Assembly: GCA_035629025.1 (NCBI GenBank)
Contig: DASPIU010000009.1
Location: forward strand, 62,001 to 126,000
DNA from: Stenotrophomonas_A sp035629025
GTDB lineage: Bacteria > Pseudomonadota > Gammaproteobacteria > Xanthomonadales > Xanthomonadaceae
Reading direction: 5' to 3'
DNA length: 64,000 nt
Positions 24,196 through 32,919 of this stretch are shown one piece after another; the first letter of the stretch is position 1; the number at the start of each line of letters is the position of its first letter. Below the pieces are notes generated by a model. It did not search any database and was not told where the DNA came from. It saw only the letters and a program-made list of their open reading frames with translations. The position numbers were made by a program, and so were the translations under genes.

Positions 24196-26718
24196 TCAAT
24201 AAGCCTGCTTCTTGCGCTTGGCCGGCTGCCCGCGCGGCGGCAGCGGCGCGCTGTCGGTGTCCTTCGGCTCGGCCAGGCGGAAGTCGATCTTGCGCTCTTC
24301 CATGCTGGCCTTGAGCACCAGCACGCGCACGCGGTCGCCCAGGCGGAATTCGCGGCCGCGGCGCTCGCCGGACAGCGTCTTGCGGATCGGGTCGAAGTGG
24401 TAATAGTCCTGCGGCAGCTGGGTGACGTGGACCAGGCCGTTGACCTTGGACTCGTCCAGCTCGACGAACAGGCCGAAGCTGGTCACGCCGCTGATCACGC
24501 CTTCAAACTGCCCGCCGACATGCTTTTCCATCCATGCGGCGCGGTAGCGCTCGTCGACTTCACGCTCGGCTTCGTCGGCGCGGCGCTCGCGCTCGGAGCA
24601 CTGCAAGGCCAGCGCCGCCATCTCGCGCGGCTGGTAGAGATACTTGTCCGCGCGGCCGCCGGTGAGCCCGTACTTGATCGCGCGGTGCACGAGCAGGTCC
24701 GGATAGCGGCGGATCGGCGAGGTGAAGTGCGCGTAGGCTTCCAGCGCCAGGCCGAAATGGCCGTGGTTTTCCGGCGAATACACCGCCAGGCTCTGGCTGC
24801 GCAGCAGCACCGATTCCAGCAGCGCCGCATCCGGGCGCTCGCGCACCTTCTTCAGCAGCTTGGTGTAGTCGCCGGGGCGGACCTTGCTCCACGGCGGCAG
24901 GCTGAGCTTGAACTCCTTGAGGAATTCGAGCAGGTCTTCGTATTTGTGCTCCGGCGGGCGCTCATGGATGCGGAACGGCGCCGGCACATGGTGGCCGATC
25001 AGATAGCGCGCGGCCTCGACGTTGGCCGCGATCATGCATTCCTCGATCAGCTTGTGCGCATCGTTGCGCACCAGCATGCCGGCCTGGGTGACCTCGCCGC
25101 GGTTGTCGAGCACGAAGCGCACTTCCGAGGATTCAAACTCGATCGCGCCACGCTGGCTGCGCGCCTTGGCCAGCACACGGTACAGCTGGAACAGCTGCTG
25201 CACCTGCGGCAGCAGCGCGCCGACCTGGGCCTTGGCCTCGGCGTCGTCCTCGCCCACCGCCTTCCAGACCTGGGTATAGGTCAGGCGCGCGTGCGAGTTC
25301 ATCACCGCTTCGTAGAAGCGCGAGGAAGTCACCTCGCCGGCGCGGTCGATCTGCATGTCGCAGACAAAGCACATCCGGTCAACCTTGGGGTTGAGCGAAC
25401 AGATGCCGTTGGACAGCGTCTCCGGCAGCATCGGCACGACGAAGCCGGGGAAGTACACCGAGGTGGCGCGGCGCTGCGCCTCGGCATCCAGCGGCGTACC
25501 CGGCTGCACGTAGTGCGAGACATCGGCAATGGCCACCACCAGGCGGAAACCGTCGCGGGTCGGCTCGCAGTACACCGCGTCGTCGAAGTCCTTGGCGTCC
25601 TCGCCGTCGATGGTCACCAGCGGGGTGCTGCGCAGGTCCACGCGCTGGCCGAGCATCGCCGGCTCGACCACCAGCGGCACCGCGGCGGCCTGGTCGAGCA
25701 CTTCCTGCGGGAATTCGTGCGGCAGGTCGTGGCCGTGGATGGCGGTTTCGACCACCAGCGACGGCGTGAGCTTGTCGCCCAGCACCGCGATGATCTTGCC
25801 GATGGCTGGACGCCGGCCGTCCGGCGGGGCGATCATCTCGCACACCACCAGCTGGCCTTCGCGCGCGCCGCTGGTCTGGTCGGCGGGAATCTGCAGGTTG
25901 CGCTGAATGCGCTTGTCGTCCGGATCGACGTAGGCAATGCCCAGTTCGTAGCCGAAGCGGCCGATCAGTCGCGTCACCCGGCGCTCGAGCACGCGCGCGA
26001 TGCTGCCTTCGCGGCGACCGCGGCGGTCAATGCCGGTGACGTTGGCCAGTGCGCGGTCGCCGTGCATGACCTTGCGCATTTCGAACGGCGGCAGGAACAG
26101 GTCGTCGCCGCCCTCTTCCGGGCGCAGGAAGCCGAAGCCATCCGGGTTGGCGATGACCACGCCGGCAATCAGGTTGGTGTGCTTGACCGGCGCATAGCCG
26201 CCGCGGCGGTTCTGCACCAGTTGCGCCTCGCGCACCATCGCCGCCAGGCGCTTGCCCAGTGCGTCGATGCGATGCGCCTGGCCCAGGCGCTCGGCGATTT
26301 CGTCGGCGGTCTGCGGGCCGTCGCACTCTTCCAGCAATTGCAGGATGGCCTCGCGGCTGGCGATGGGGTCGGCGTAGCGCTCGGCTTCGCGCGCGGCGTG
26401 CGGGTCCTGGAAGCCGCTGGCATCGGCTGTCATGGCCTGGCGCTCGACCTGCGGCGGCGGCACGCGGCGCCCGCGCGGGCGGCTCGGGTTGTCATGAGCG
26501 CCGGGCTGCGGGCCGGCGGACTTCGGGCTGGCGGATTTCGCGCCGCCCTGCTTGCGCGCGCCGGGTGCCGGGGCGCTGAGCGACTCCGGCATCCACGGTG
26601 GCATCTTGGAGGCGCCCTTGCCGCCGGAACGCGGCTTGGAGGGGGTAGCGGGGCCGGACTTCGACCCGGACTGAGCGTGTGGAGCCTTGCCGGCATCCCT
26701 GGCTTTCTTCTTTGTCAT
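24196..26718 (-). CDS. rnr: Ribonuclease R with a long basic N-terminal extension
   Basis: An 840-residue 3'-5' exoribonuclease. Homology to E. coli RNase R begins at FQDPHAAREAERYADPIASREAIL (residue ~102). After it come the winged-helix and cold-shock domains, the RNB catalytic domain with DGEDAKDFDDAVYC (catalytic aspartates), and a C-terminal S1 domain (GVISGVTSFGLFVELDE). The first ~100 residues are Lys/Pro/Ser/Ala-rich low complexity, whereas E. coli carries its basic tail at the C-terminus; here the C-terminal tail is only about 15 residues. It degrades structured RNA and takes part in trans-translation quality control. Located upstream of GFA and rlmB. Confidence 0.93.
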   Translation of the reverse strand: MTKKKARDAGKAPHAQSGSKSGPATPSKPRSGGKGASKMPPWMPESLSAPAPGARKQGGAKSASPKSAGPQPGAHDNPSRPRGRRVPPPQVERQAMTADASGFQDPHAAREAERYADPIASREAILQLLEECDGPQTADEIAERLGQAHRIDALGKRLAAMVREAQLVQNRRGGYAPVKHTNLIAGVVIANPDGFGFLRPEEGGDDLFLPPFEMRKVMHGDRALANVTGIDRRGRREGSIARVLERRVTRLIGRFGYELGIAYVDPDDKRIQRNLQIPADQTSGAREGQLVVCEMIAPPDGRRPAIGKIIAVLGDKLTPSLVVETAIHGHDLPHEFPQEVLDQAAAVPLVVEPAMLGQRVDLRSTPLVTIDGEDAKDFDDAVYCEPTRDGFRLVVAIADVSHYVQPGTPLDAEAQRRATSVYFPGFVVPMLPETLSNGICSLNPKVDRMCFVCDMQIDRAGEVTSSRFYEAVMNSHARLTYTQVWKAVGEDDAEAKAQVGALLPQVQQLFQLYRVLAKARSQRGAIEFESSEVRFVLDNRGEVTQAGMLVRNDAHKLIEECMIAANVEAARYLIGHHVPAPFRIHERPPEHKYEDLLEFLKEFKLSLPPWSKVRPGDYTKLLKKVRERPDAALLESVLLRSQSLAVYSPENHGHFGLALEAYAHFTSPIRRYPDLLVHRAIKYGLTGGRADKYLYQPREMAALALQCSERERRADEAEREVDERYRAAWMEKHVGGQFEGVISGVTSFGLFVELDESKVNGLVHVTQLPQDYYHFDPIRKTLSGERRGREFRLGDRVRVLVLKASMEERKIDFRLAEPKDTDSAPLPPRGQPAKRKKQAY

Positions 26719-26832
26719 TCAGGGATGGTACCGCCCGCGCGCATGAATCCGGTGTCATGCGATGGCCGGGTTGCCGCCGGGCACGGGCCATTGACAGGTG
26801 AGCGCGGCCTCACCACAATACGCGGCTCACCT

Positions 26833-26910
<78 letters not shown>

Positions 26911-26917
<7 letters not shown>

Positions 26918-26972
26918 GCAGTTCAAAAAAAAGCACCGCGGAAGCGGTGTTTTTTTTTGAACTGCTGGTGCC
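26911..26972. terminator. Terminator whose stem includes the tRNA CCA end
   Basis: The arms 26911-26939 and 26944-26972 are complementary over 29 bp with one mismatch, around a GGAA loop. The core GCACCGC-GGAA-GCGGTG is followed by nine T. The outer stem extends back to GGCACCA of the tRNA. A-runs on the other strand make it usable as a bidirectional terminator for the convergent operon ending at 27190. Confidence 0.85.
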
Positions 26973-27100
26973 GGGCCTCCACCTTGCCTCTCCCCCGCGC
27001 CGTTGGCGCGCCCCCCTCAACAGAGGGGGGCTCTCCTCCAGAAGGTGATGGAGGGTCGGAAGCGCTACGCCCGATGAGTCCACTAGCCTGGTGGATGCAC

Positions 27101-27195
27101 TGTAGGAGCGGCTTTAGCCGCGACCGCCAGCTGACAGATCGCGGCTTCGTTCGGTCGGGGCTGATGGCCGAAGGCCACAAGAGCCCCTCCTACAA
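27101..27195. repeat. Paired REP element overlapping the end of the FmdE-like gene
   Basis: TGTAGGAGCGGCTTTAGCCG at the left and GAGCCCCTCCTACAAC at the right. The right end supplies the TAG stop codon of the gene at 27190. Confidence 0.8.
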
Positions 27196-27711
27196 CGGGG
27201 TCAGCGTGTAATCGAACAGGGACTGCGGCGTGGCCAGCAATGCCTGCGCTGCCAACTGGCGACGCAGGGCCGCATGTTCGCGGGCCGCCGCCGGCGCCTG
27301 GGCGCCGAGCAATTCAAAGAATCGCGGCGGCAGCACGCCCGGCCGCAGCAACGCATGAACCTGCTGCCGCGGACGGCTCAGGATGAAACCGTAGGACATC
27401 CTGCCGCTGCCGTAGCGCGCCCCGGCCAGTCCTGTATCCACGCGGTAGCACTGGCGCGACACCGCGCGCGTGACGCACTCGCACGCATCACGCACGCCCG
27501 GGCCGGGGTGGCCACTGACTACCGCCAGCTCCACGCGCGGCACCGGCTGAGCATCGGTTTCCAACAGGGCCAATGCACCGCGCAGGCCCTGGTAGGTCAA
27601 GGCCAGCATCGCCAGCGCGGCGTGGCCGTGATAGGCGAGCAGTGCTTCAAACGGAATCTCCAGCGTGCCCTCCTCGGCGTACACGCGCAGGGGCATCGGG
27701 GTGTCAGGCAT
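27190..27711 (-). CDS. FmdE-like protein at the end of the iron-uptake operon
   Basis: A 173-residue soluble protein. Its layout resembles FmdE proteins: an early AYHGHAALAMLAL segment in the place of HGHLCPG, then AVVSGHPGPGVRDACECVTRA, and GSGRMSYGFILSRP near the end. The cysteine of the HGH-x-CPG motif is missing, so metal binding would differ. The true function is unknown and the family call is tentative. The ATG at 27711 is chosen because the longer frame overlaps the TonB receptor. It follows that receptor by 32 bp, and its TAG stop lies in a REP. Confidence 0.45.
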   Translation of the reverse strand: MPDTPMPLRVYAEEGTLEIPFEALLAYHGHAALAMLALTYQGLRGALALLETDAQPVPRVELAVVSGHPGPGVRDACECVTRAVSRQCYRVDTGLAGARYGSGRMSYGFILSRPRQQVHALLRPGVLPPRFFELLGAQAPAAAREHAALRRQLAAQALLATPQSLFDYTLTPL

Positions 27712-27743
27712 CGCTCCTTGCCGCGGAGCAACAACGGCCGCGC

Positions 27744-29894
27744 TCAAAACCGCGTCCGCCAGGTCAGGTCGATGCTGCGGCCCGGCGCCAGCAACGGATT
27801 GGTATCGGTCAGCGGGAAGGCCACGTTGGAAATCGTCGCGGCAGTGCGATAGGTGCGATCGAACACATTGGAAACACCCAGCACCATTTGCGTATTGCGC
27901 AGCGCCGGCAGGCCCAGGCGATCGAGCTGGAACTCGGCCCACAGGTTGACCACGCCATAGCCAGCGGCGGGATACTCGCGGCTCGGGTCTACGCGCTTCT
28001 TTCCTTGCGCCCATTGAAACTCCGCCTTCAGCGACCACGCCGCGGCCGTGCCCAGGTACTGCACGCCCAGCAGGCCACCCAGCGGCATGATCGAGATCAG
28101 CGGCTGGCCGGTACTGAGGTTGGTGCCGCGCAGGTAACTGATGTTGCCGTAGGTATTCACCCAGGCATTGACCTGCCAGCGCCAGTCCGCCTCCACCCCC
28201 TGCACTCGCGCGCGCCCGACATTGCGCCGCTGGAACGCGGGCACGCCGAGGTACCAGGTGTTGGTGCGTTCGACGAAGTCGCTGAAGTCACTGCGAAACG
28301 CGGTCAACCCGGCGCTGGCCGCGGCCGCGTGCAGGCGCATGCCGGCTTCGATGTTGCGCCCGCGCTCGGGCTTCAGGCCGGGATTGGGCAGGCTGTAGCC
28401 GGTGGCGCTCGGGCCGCTGCTGAACATCTCGCCGCTCCATGGCATGCGGAACGAGGTGCCGCCGCTGGCCAGCAGTTCCAGCAAGGGGCTGGCGCGATAG
28501 GACAGGCCGACGCTGCCGGTGGCCGCGCTGACGCGGGTGTCCTGCGCGCGGCGGAATGCGTCCAGCAAAGCAGGCGATGGCAGCGGCGACAACGCCACGT
28601 CCGAGCGGAACCAGTCCTGGCGCAGGCCGGCGTTGAGCGTCCAGCGCGGCGCTGGCATCCAGTGACCGTCCACATAGATGCCGACATTGCTCTGGGTCTG
28701 GTTCGGGCTGATCTGGCGGTAGCCGCTGGCGGTGCTGCCGCTGGGCGTGGTCACGGTCTGAGAGCTGCGCGAGCCAGGCCGGCGCTCATGCATGAAATCC
28801 ATGCCGAAGGCCACGCCGACAGTCTCGCTGCCGGCGCGCGCTCCCACCCGTCCGCCATATACCCATGGACCAATGACGCGATTGCGGATGTCGACCCGGC
28901 GATCGGGAGTGGGCTGGTTGCGGATCCACTGCACGGTGTCAAAGCGATTGAGGTACAGGCTGGCGTCCACCTGGTTGATCACCGAGCTGGCCGGCCGCCC
29001 GCTGTAGGCCAGCCGCCATTGATTGACCGCCAGCGGATCGCGGCGCGGGATGCTGCGCGGGTACGGCGGCAGGCCGCTGGCCGAGCCGTCCTCCACCCGC
29101 GCGGTGCGGAAGCTGGCCTCGACCCGGTGGCGCGGATTGAACTGATAGCCGAGGACGATGCCGCCGCCGCGGGAGCGATAGTCGCTGTTGGGAATGCGGC
29201 CATTGCCCGAGGAATAGTTGCCGGAACTGCGCGAGGTGACATAGCTGCGCAGGTCGAAGCCGCTGCCGGCCGCTTCCAGCGCCGCATTGCCCTGGAAGCC
29301 ACCCCCGTTGCTGCGGTAGGTCATCGACAACTCGCCGCCATTGAGTCCGAACGGTTGCTCCAGGTTGCCGCGCGCGCGCCGGGTGACGAAATGCACCAGG
29401 CCGCCCATGCCATCGCTGCCGAAGCGGGCCGAGGTCGGCCCGCGGATCACTTCCACCTGCTCGATCTCGGTCGGGCTGATGAGCATGTATTGCAGCGTGT
29501 TGCGGCCGCGGAAACGGTCGCCGTCGATGTACATCGGCACGCGCATGTCATTGCTGTTGAGCCCGCGCAGGAACAGGGTGCCGGCGATGCCACCGGCCTG
29601 GCTGGCGCTGGCGCCGGGCACGCGCGCCAGCACATCGAGCGTGCTGATCGGACTGAGCCGATCGAGTTCGGCGCGATCGATGACACTGACCGGCTGGGCA
29701 ATGTCATGGTCGATGATCGCCGCGGCCGGCTGTGCGCCGGGCGCCTGCAGGCGGCCGTCGTAGGCATTGGCCTGCACGTTCACCGCCGGTAGCGATGTGG
29801 CCTTGGGCGCCTGCGCGGCGGCGTCGCCGGCGGCGAGCAGCAGCGCACAGGCGAGCGCGGCGCACAGTGGATGAGGCAACGGTGTGTACGTCAT
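27744..29894 (-). CDS. TonB-dependent outer-membrane receptor of the ABC operon
   Basis: A 716-residue receptor with signal peptide to about residue 28 (DAAAQ). The plug domain has IAQPVSVIDRAELDRLSPISTLDVLARVPG, FLRGLNSNDMRVPMYIDG and VEVIRGPTSARFGSDGMGGLVHFVTRRA. A beta barrel follows, ending in the aromatic WRTRF. Barrel motifs FRMPWSGEMF and NPGLKPERG resemble the FRAP/NPNL boxes of haem receptors but are not exact, so the ligand (siderophore, haem or other) is open. It follows two amidotransferase-like genes in the same operon by 37 bp. Confidence 0.85.
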   Translation of the reverse strand: MTYTPLPHPLCAALACALLLAAGDAAAQAPKATSLPAVNVQANAYDGRLQAPGAQPAAAIIDHDIAQPVSVIDRAELDRLSPISTLDVLARVPGASASQAGGIAGTLFLRGLNSNDMRVPMYIDGDRFRGRNTLQYMLISPTEIEQVEVIRGPTSARFGSDGMGGLVHFVTRRARGNLEQPFGLNGGELSMTYRSNGGGFQGNAALEAAGSGFDLRSYVTSRSSGNYSSGNGRIPNSDYRSRGGGIVLGYQFNPRHRVEASFRTARVEDGSASGLPPYPRSIPRRDPLAVNQWRLAYSGRPASSVINQVDASLYLNRFDTVQWIRNQPTPDRRVDIRNRVIGPWVYGGRVGARAGSETVGVAFGMDFMHERRPGSRSSQTVTTPSGSTASGYRQISPNQTQSNVGIYVDGHWMPAPRWTLNAGLRQDWFRSDVALSPLPSPALLDAFRRAQDTRVSAATGSVGLSYRASPLLELLASGGTSFRMPWSGEMFSSGPSATGYSLPNPGLKPERGRNIEAGMRLHAAAASAGLTAFRSDFSDFVERTNTWYLGVPAFQRRNVGRARVQGVEADWRWQVNAWVNTYGNISYLRGTNLSTGQPLISIMPLGGLLGVQYLGTAAAWSLKAEFQWAQGKKRVDPSREYPAAGYGVVNLWAEFQLDRLGLPALRNTQMVLGVSNVFDRTYRTAATISNVAFPLTDTNPLLAPGRSIDLTWRTRF

Positions 29895-29931
29895 GGGTAC
29901 TCCAGGAGTCGAAACAGGATCGAACGGGAAC

Positions 29932-30552
29932 TCAGAACGCCTTGGTCGATGCGCGCAGCCACTGCAGGAAGCCGCGCAGGAAGCGGCCGGTGGCCGGCAT
30001 GAAATGGCTGCCGTGGTGGTACATCGGGTCCAGCGAGGTCACGACGACGCGCCCGGCGCCGCCGCGGTCGTGTTCGTAGAGCACCGAGCCAGCGCCGACC
30101 TTGTCGATCAGCGACACGGCACCGGGCGGCGGCTGGAAACTGCCGTGCTGGTGCCAGGTGGCATCGGCCAGGCCGATGTGCCCGAACAAGGCGTGCGCGG
30201 GCGCGGCCAGGCGCAAACCCGAATCGGCACCCGCCTGCGTCCACCACCAGTAGTTCACTTCGCAGGGCGTCCAGCGCACGCCATCCAGCCACAGGTGCGC
30301 GTCGGTTTCGCCCATCGCCACCACGGTGCGGCCACTCGCCAGGAAGCGTGCCAGCCGTTCGCGCTGCGGGATCAGCAAGGCGGGATTGGTGCGGCAGGAG
30401 ACCACCAACGCGTCGCAGCCATCCAGTTGCGCGTCGTCGAGTTCGCGTGCGTAGATCACCCGGTCCCAGCAGGCGCGCAATGCCTCGGCGTGGATGCAGG
30501 TGCGGTGGTAATAGGTGCCGGCATCGAGCACGGCGATTCGCGGCGCGCTCAT
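29932..30552 (-). CDS. Class I amidotransferase/ThuA-like protein 2, unknown function
   Basis: A 206-residue protein with an alternating alpha/beta start (RIAVLDAGTYYHRTCIHAEAL), a DALVVSCRTNPALL strand-turn, ARFLASGRTVVAMGETDAHLWLDGVRW and a late YHHGSHFMPATGRFLRGFLQWL. It resembles the flavodoxin-like fold of ThuA/GATase1 proteins; the Cys in VVSCRTN could be a nucleophile but this is not certain. The ATG overlaps the stop of its upstream neighbour (ATGA), which has the same general fold. Conserved with an iron-type ABC transporter here; role unknown. Confidence 0.5.
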   Translation of the reverse strand: MSAPRIAVLDAGTYYHRTCIHAEALRACWDRVIYARELDDAQLDGCDALVVSCRTNPALLIPQRERLARFLASGRTVVAMGETDAHLWLDGVRWTPCEVNYWWWTQAGADSGLRLAAPAHALFGHIGLADATWHQHGSFQPPPGAVSLIDKVGAGSVLYEHDRGGAGRVVVTSLDPMYHHGSHFMPATGRFLRGFLQWLRASTKAF

Positions 30553-31127
30553 GCCGCTGGCCGCCGCAGCCACGCCAGCAGTTGCGGCAGCACCCGCTGC
30601 GCCGTGCCGCCCTGGGTCCATACGTCATTGCCCGAGTGCACCAGCAGGCGGCCACCACCGGGCAGCGCCAGCAGCCAGTCGATCGGCTGGCGTTGGGGGC
30701 CCAGCGTGTTGAGCACCTGTGCGCCGGGTGGCGGGGGATTGGCGCCACGCGCATAGAAGCCGGCCACGCCACGGCGGAAGGTCAGGTCTTCGGCCGCCAC
30801 TCCCGCGAACACCGGATGCGGCTGCGCGAGCGTCACCCGCAGTCCTTCCAGCCCGCGCGTGGGCGAAGGCTCGAATTCGCGCAGCCAGCGCAGGAACGGA
30901 TGCGCCACGTGGCCGTTGACCACCAGGCGCCCGCCGCCGGCCAGCCAGTCTTGCAGCGGTTCGCGCAGGGTTTGCAGATGGCGCTGGTCCGCATGCGCCG
31001 GCAGCAGCAGGCCGCGATAGCGCGACAGCTGCGCAGGCTGCAGCGCGTACGGCGCGATGCAATGGACACCGTGCTCGCGCAGCGGCGCCGGACCGTCGCC
31101 ATGCCAGTAGTGGAAGTAGCCGAGCAT
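30549..31127 (-). CDS. Class I amidotransferase/ThuA-like protein 1, unknown function
   Basis: A 192-residue protein beginning MLGYFHYWHGDGPAPLREHG, with RYRGLLLPAHADQRHL, a LAGGGRLVVNGHVAHPFLRWL core, and a C-terminal LALPGGGRLLVHSGNDVWTQGG. The alternating strands and GGGRLVVNGH suggest a ThuA/GATase-like fold. No known catalytic triad is clear. It starts 11 bp after the ATPase gene and is coupled to the gene at 29932, so the two probably work as a pair. The ATG at 31127 is the first after the ATPase stop. Confidence 0.5.
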   Translation of the reverse strand: MLGYFHYWHGDGPAPLREHGVHCIAPYALQPAQLSRYRGLLLPAHADQRHLQTLREPLQDWLAGGGRLVVNGHVAHPFLRWLREFEPSPTRGLEGLRVTLAQPHPVFAGVAAEDLTFRRGVAGFYARGANPPPPGAQVLNTLGPQRQPIDWLLALPGGGRLLVHSGNDVWTQGGTAQRVLPQLLAWLRRPAA

Positions 31128-31138
31128 GCGCGCCAGCC

Positions 31139-31876
31139 TCAGTGGAAGATCGGCACGACGCCGTCCACGCTGCCGCTGTCCTGTGGCAGGGTCACGCGCC
31201 GGATCGGCAGGCCGTAGAGCCGGGTCAGGCGCTCGTCGCTGCACATCGCCAGCGTGGCGCCGTGTTCGGCGCCATCGGCGTGCATGAGCAGGGTCTGGTC
31301 GGCGATATGCAGGGCGTGCTGCGGCTGGTGGGTACTGAACACCACCGTCAGCGCGCGCTCGCTCGCCAGCCTGCGCAGGGTCGACAACACAATGTCCTGG
31401 TTGCGCAGGTCCAATGCCGCGCCGGGCTCGTCGAGCAGCATGATCGGGCTGTCGCTGGCCATCGCGCGGGCGATGCAGGCCAGCTGCCGCTCGCCGCCAC
31501 TCAGGCTGGGGAAGCTGCGATGGGCCAGGTGCAACAGGCCGACTGCATGCAGGCATTCGTGGGCGATCTGCAAGTCCGCCACCCGCGGCCCCTGGTACCA
31601 GCGCAGGTGCCGCGCCCGCCCCATCACCACCATGGTCAGCACGTCATAGGGAAACGCGTCCTGCGCCTGCTGCGGCACATAGGCCGCGTGCCCTCCCAGT
31701 TGCACGCTGCCGGCGTGCCGCGGATGCACACCGAGCAGCGTGCGCAACAAGGTGGTCTTGCCGCGTCCATTGGGGCCGAGCACGGCGAGGATGCCACCCC
31801 GCTCCAGCTGCAGCGACAGGTTTTCCAGCAGGCGCCTGCCGCCGTGGCCGATGGCCAGGCCTTGCGCGCGGATCAC
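31139..31876 (-). CDS. FecE/BtuD-type ABC transporter ATPase
   Basis: A 245-residue ATPase. Walker A GPNGRGKTT, Q-loop YVPQQAQ, signature LSGGERQ, Walker B IMLLDEPGAALD and switch His in FSTHQPQHAL. It is typical of iron-siderophore/cobalamin importers. GTG start at 31876 overlapping the permease stop (GTGA). It energises the permease at 31873 together with the binding lipoprotein at 32903. Confidence 0.85.
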   Translation of the reverse strand: MIRAQGLAIGHGGRRLLENLSLQLERGGILAVLGPNGRGKTTLLRTLLGVHPRHAGSVQLGGHAAYVPQQAQDAFPYDVLTMVVMGRARHLRWYQGPRVADLQIAHECLHAVGLLHLAHRSFPSLSGGERQLACIARAMASDSPIMLLDEPGAALDLRNQDIVLSTLRRLASERALTVVFSTHQPQHALHIADQTLLMHADGAEHGATLAMCSDERLTRLYGLPIRRVTLPQDSGSVDGVVPIFH

Positions 31877-32919
31877 GACACGCCCTCGCGCACGGCCCTG
31901 CGCCGCAGCAGCACGCCGAACACTGGCGCACCGACCAGCGCGGTGATCACCCCCAGCGGAATCTCCGCGCCACTGGCGCTGCGCGCGAGCGTATCGACCA
32001 GCACGGTAAAACCAGCCCCGAGCAAGGCGCTGGCGGGCAGCAGCAGGCGATGGTCGGCGCCGACCAGCATGCGCGCCACGTGTGGCACCACCAATCCCAC
32101 CCAGCCGACGGTGCCGGTGACCGCCACGCTGGCCGATACCACCAGCGCCACGCACGCGAGTACACCCCAGCGCAGCGGCTCGACTGCAACGCCCAGCGCC
32201 GCGGCCTGCTCGTCGCCCAGTGAGAGCACATTGAGCCGGAACCGCAACGCATGCAGCAGCCCCACTCCCAAGGCAATGGGCAGCAGCACCGCGCCCAGCT
32301 TGGCCCAGGACGCGGTGGCGAAACTGCCCATCAGCCAGAACACGATGGCCTGCATCGCATCGTCCGGATCGGCGAGATAGGTGACCAGCGAAATCAATGC
32401 GGCAAACCACGCGCCGACCACCACCCCGGCCAGGATCAACATCAGCACCGTGGTGCGCCGCTGCGTGCGCGCAAGCAGGTAGACCAGCGCGGTGGCCAGC
32501 GCGCCGAAAACAAAGGATCCGATCAGGATCGCCGGCAACGAGGCGAAGAACACGATAGCCAGGCAACCGCCGAACGCCGCGCCAGAAGAAATGCCCAGCA
32601 CCTGCGGGCCGACCAGCGGATTGCGGAAGCAGCCCTGCAACGCCGCGCCGCACACGGCAAGGCCGGCGCCCACCAGTGCCGCCAGCAGGATGCGCGGCAG
32701 CCGCAGCTGCAGCACCACGCGCCAGTCCACGCCGTGCGCCTGGATCGAACCTGGCAGCGCGGCGGCCAGCAACACCTCAAACACGCGCGACGGCGACAAG
32801 GCGTAGCGGCCGATGCACAAGGCCGCGAGCATCAGCAGCGGCAATGCGGCAGCCATCGCCCACCATCGCCAGACCGGGGCGCCGTCCGCCGCCGCGGGCC
32901 GCTCAACGGAAGCGTGCAT
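31873..32919 (-). CDS. FecCD-family ABC transporter permease
   Basis: A 348-residue permease with about ten membrane helices. FecCD signatures are LPRILLAALVGAGLAVCGAALQGCFRNPLVGPQVLGISSGA and VGWVGLVVPHVARMLVGADHRLLLP, and it ends with PLGVITALVGAPVFGVLL. Only one permease gene is present, so it should act as a homodimer. The ATG at 32919 lies 17 bp inside the end of the binding-protein gene; the longer frame is a shadow of that gene. Confidence 0.87.
   Translation of the reverse strand: MHASVERPAAADGAPVWRWWAMAAALPLLMLAALCIGRYALSPSRVFEVLLAAALPGSIQAHGVDWRVVLQLRLPRILLAALVGAGLAVCGAALQGCFRNPLVGPQVLGISSGAAFGGCLAIVFFASLPAILIGSFVFGALATALVYLLARTQRRTTVLMLILAGVVVGAWFAALISLVTYLADPDDAMQAIVFWLMGSFATASWAKLGAVLLPIALGVGLLHALRFRLNVLSLGDEQAAALGVAVEPLRWGVLACVALVVSASVAVTGTVGWVGLVVPHVARMLVGADHRLLLPASALLGAGFTVLVDTLARSASGAEIPLGVITALVGAPVFGVLLRRRAVREGVS

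Noticed and set aside
27744..29894. Calling the first TonB receptor a haem receptor
   Set aside because: The FRAP and NPNL boxes are only approximate (FRMP, NPGL) and no haem oxygenase or HemTUV-like gene is certain nearby; ligand left open.
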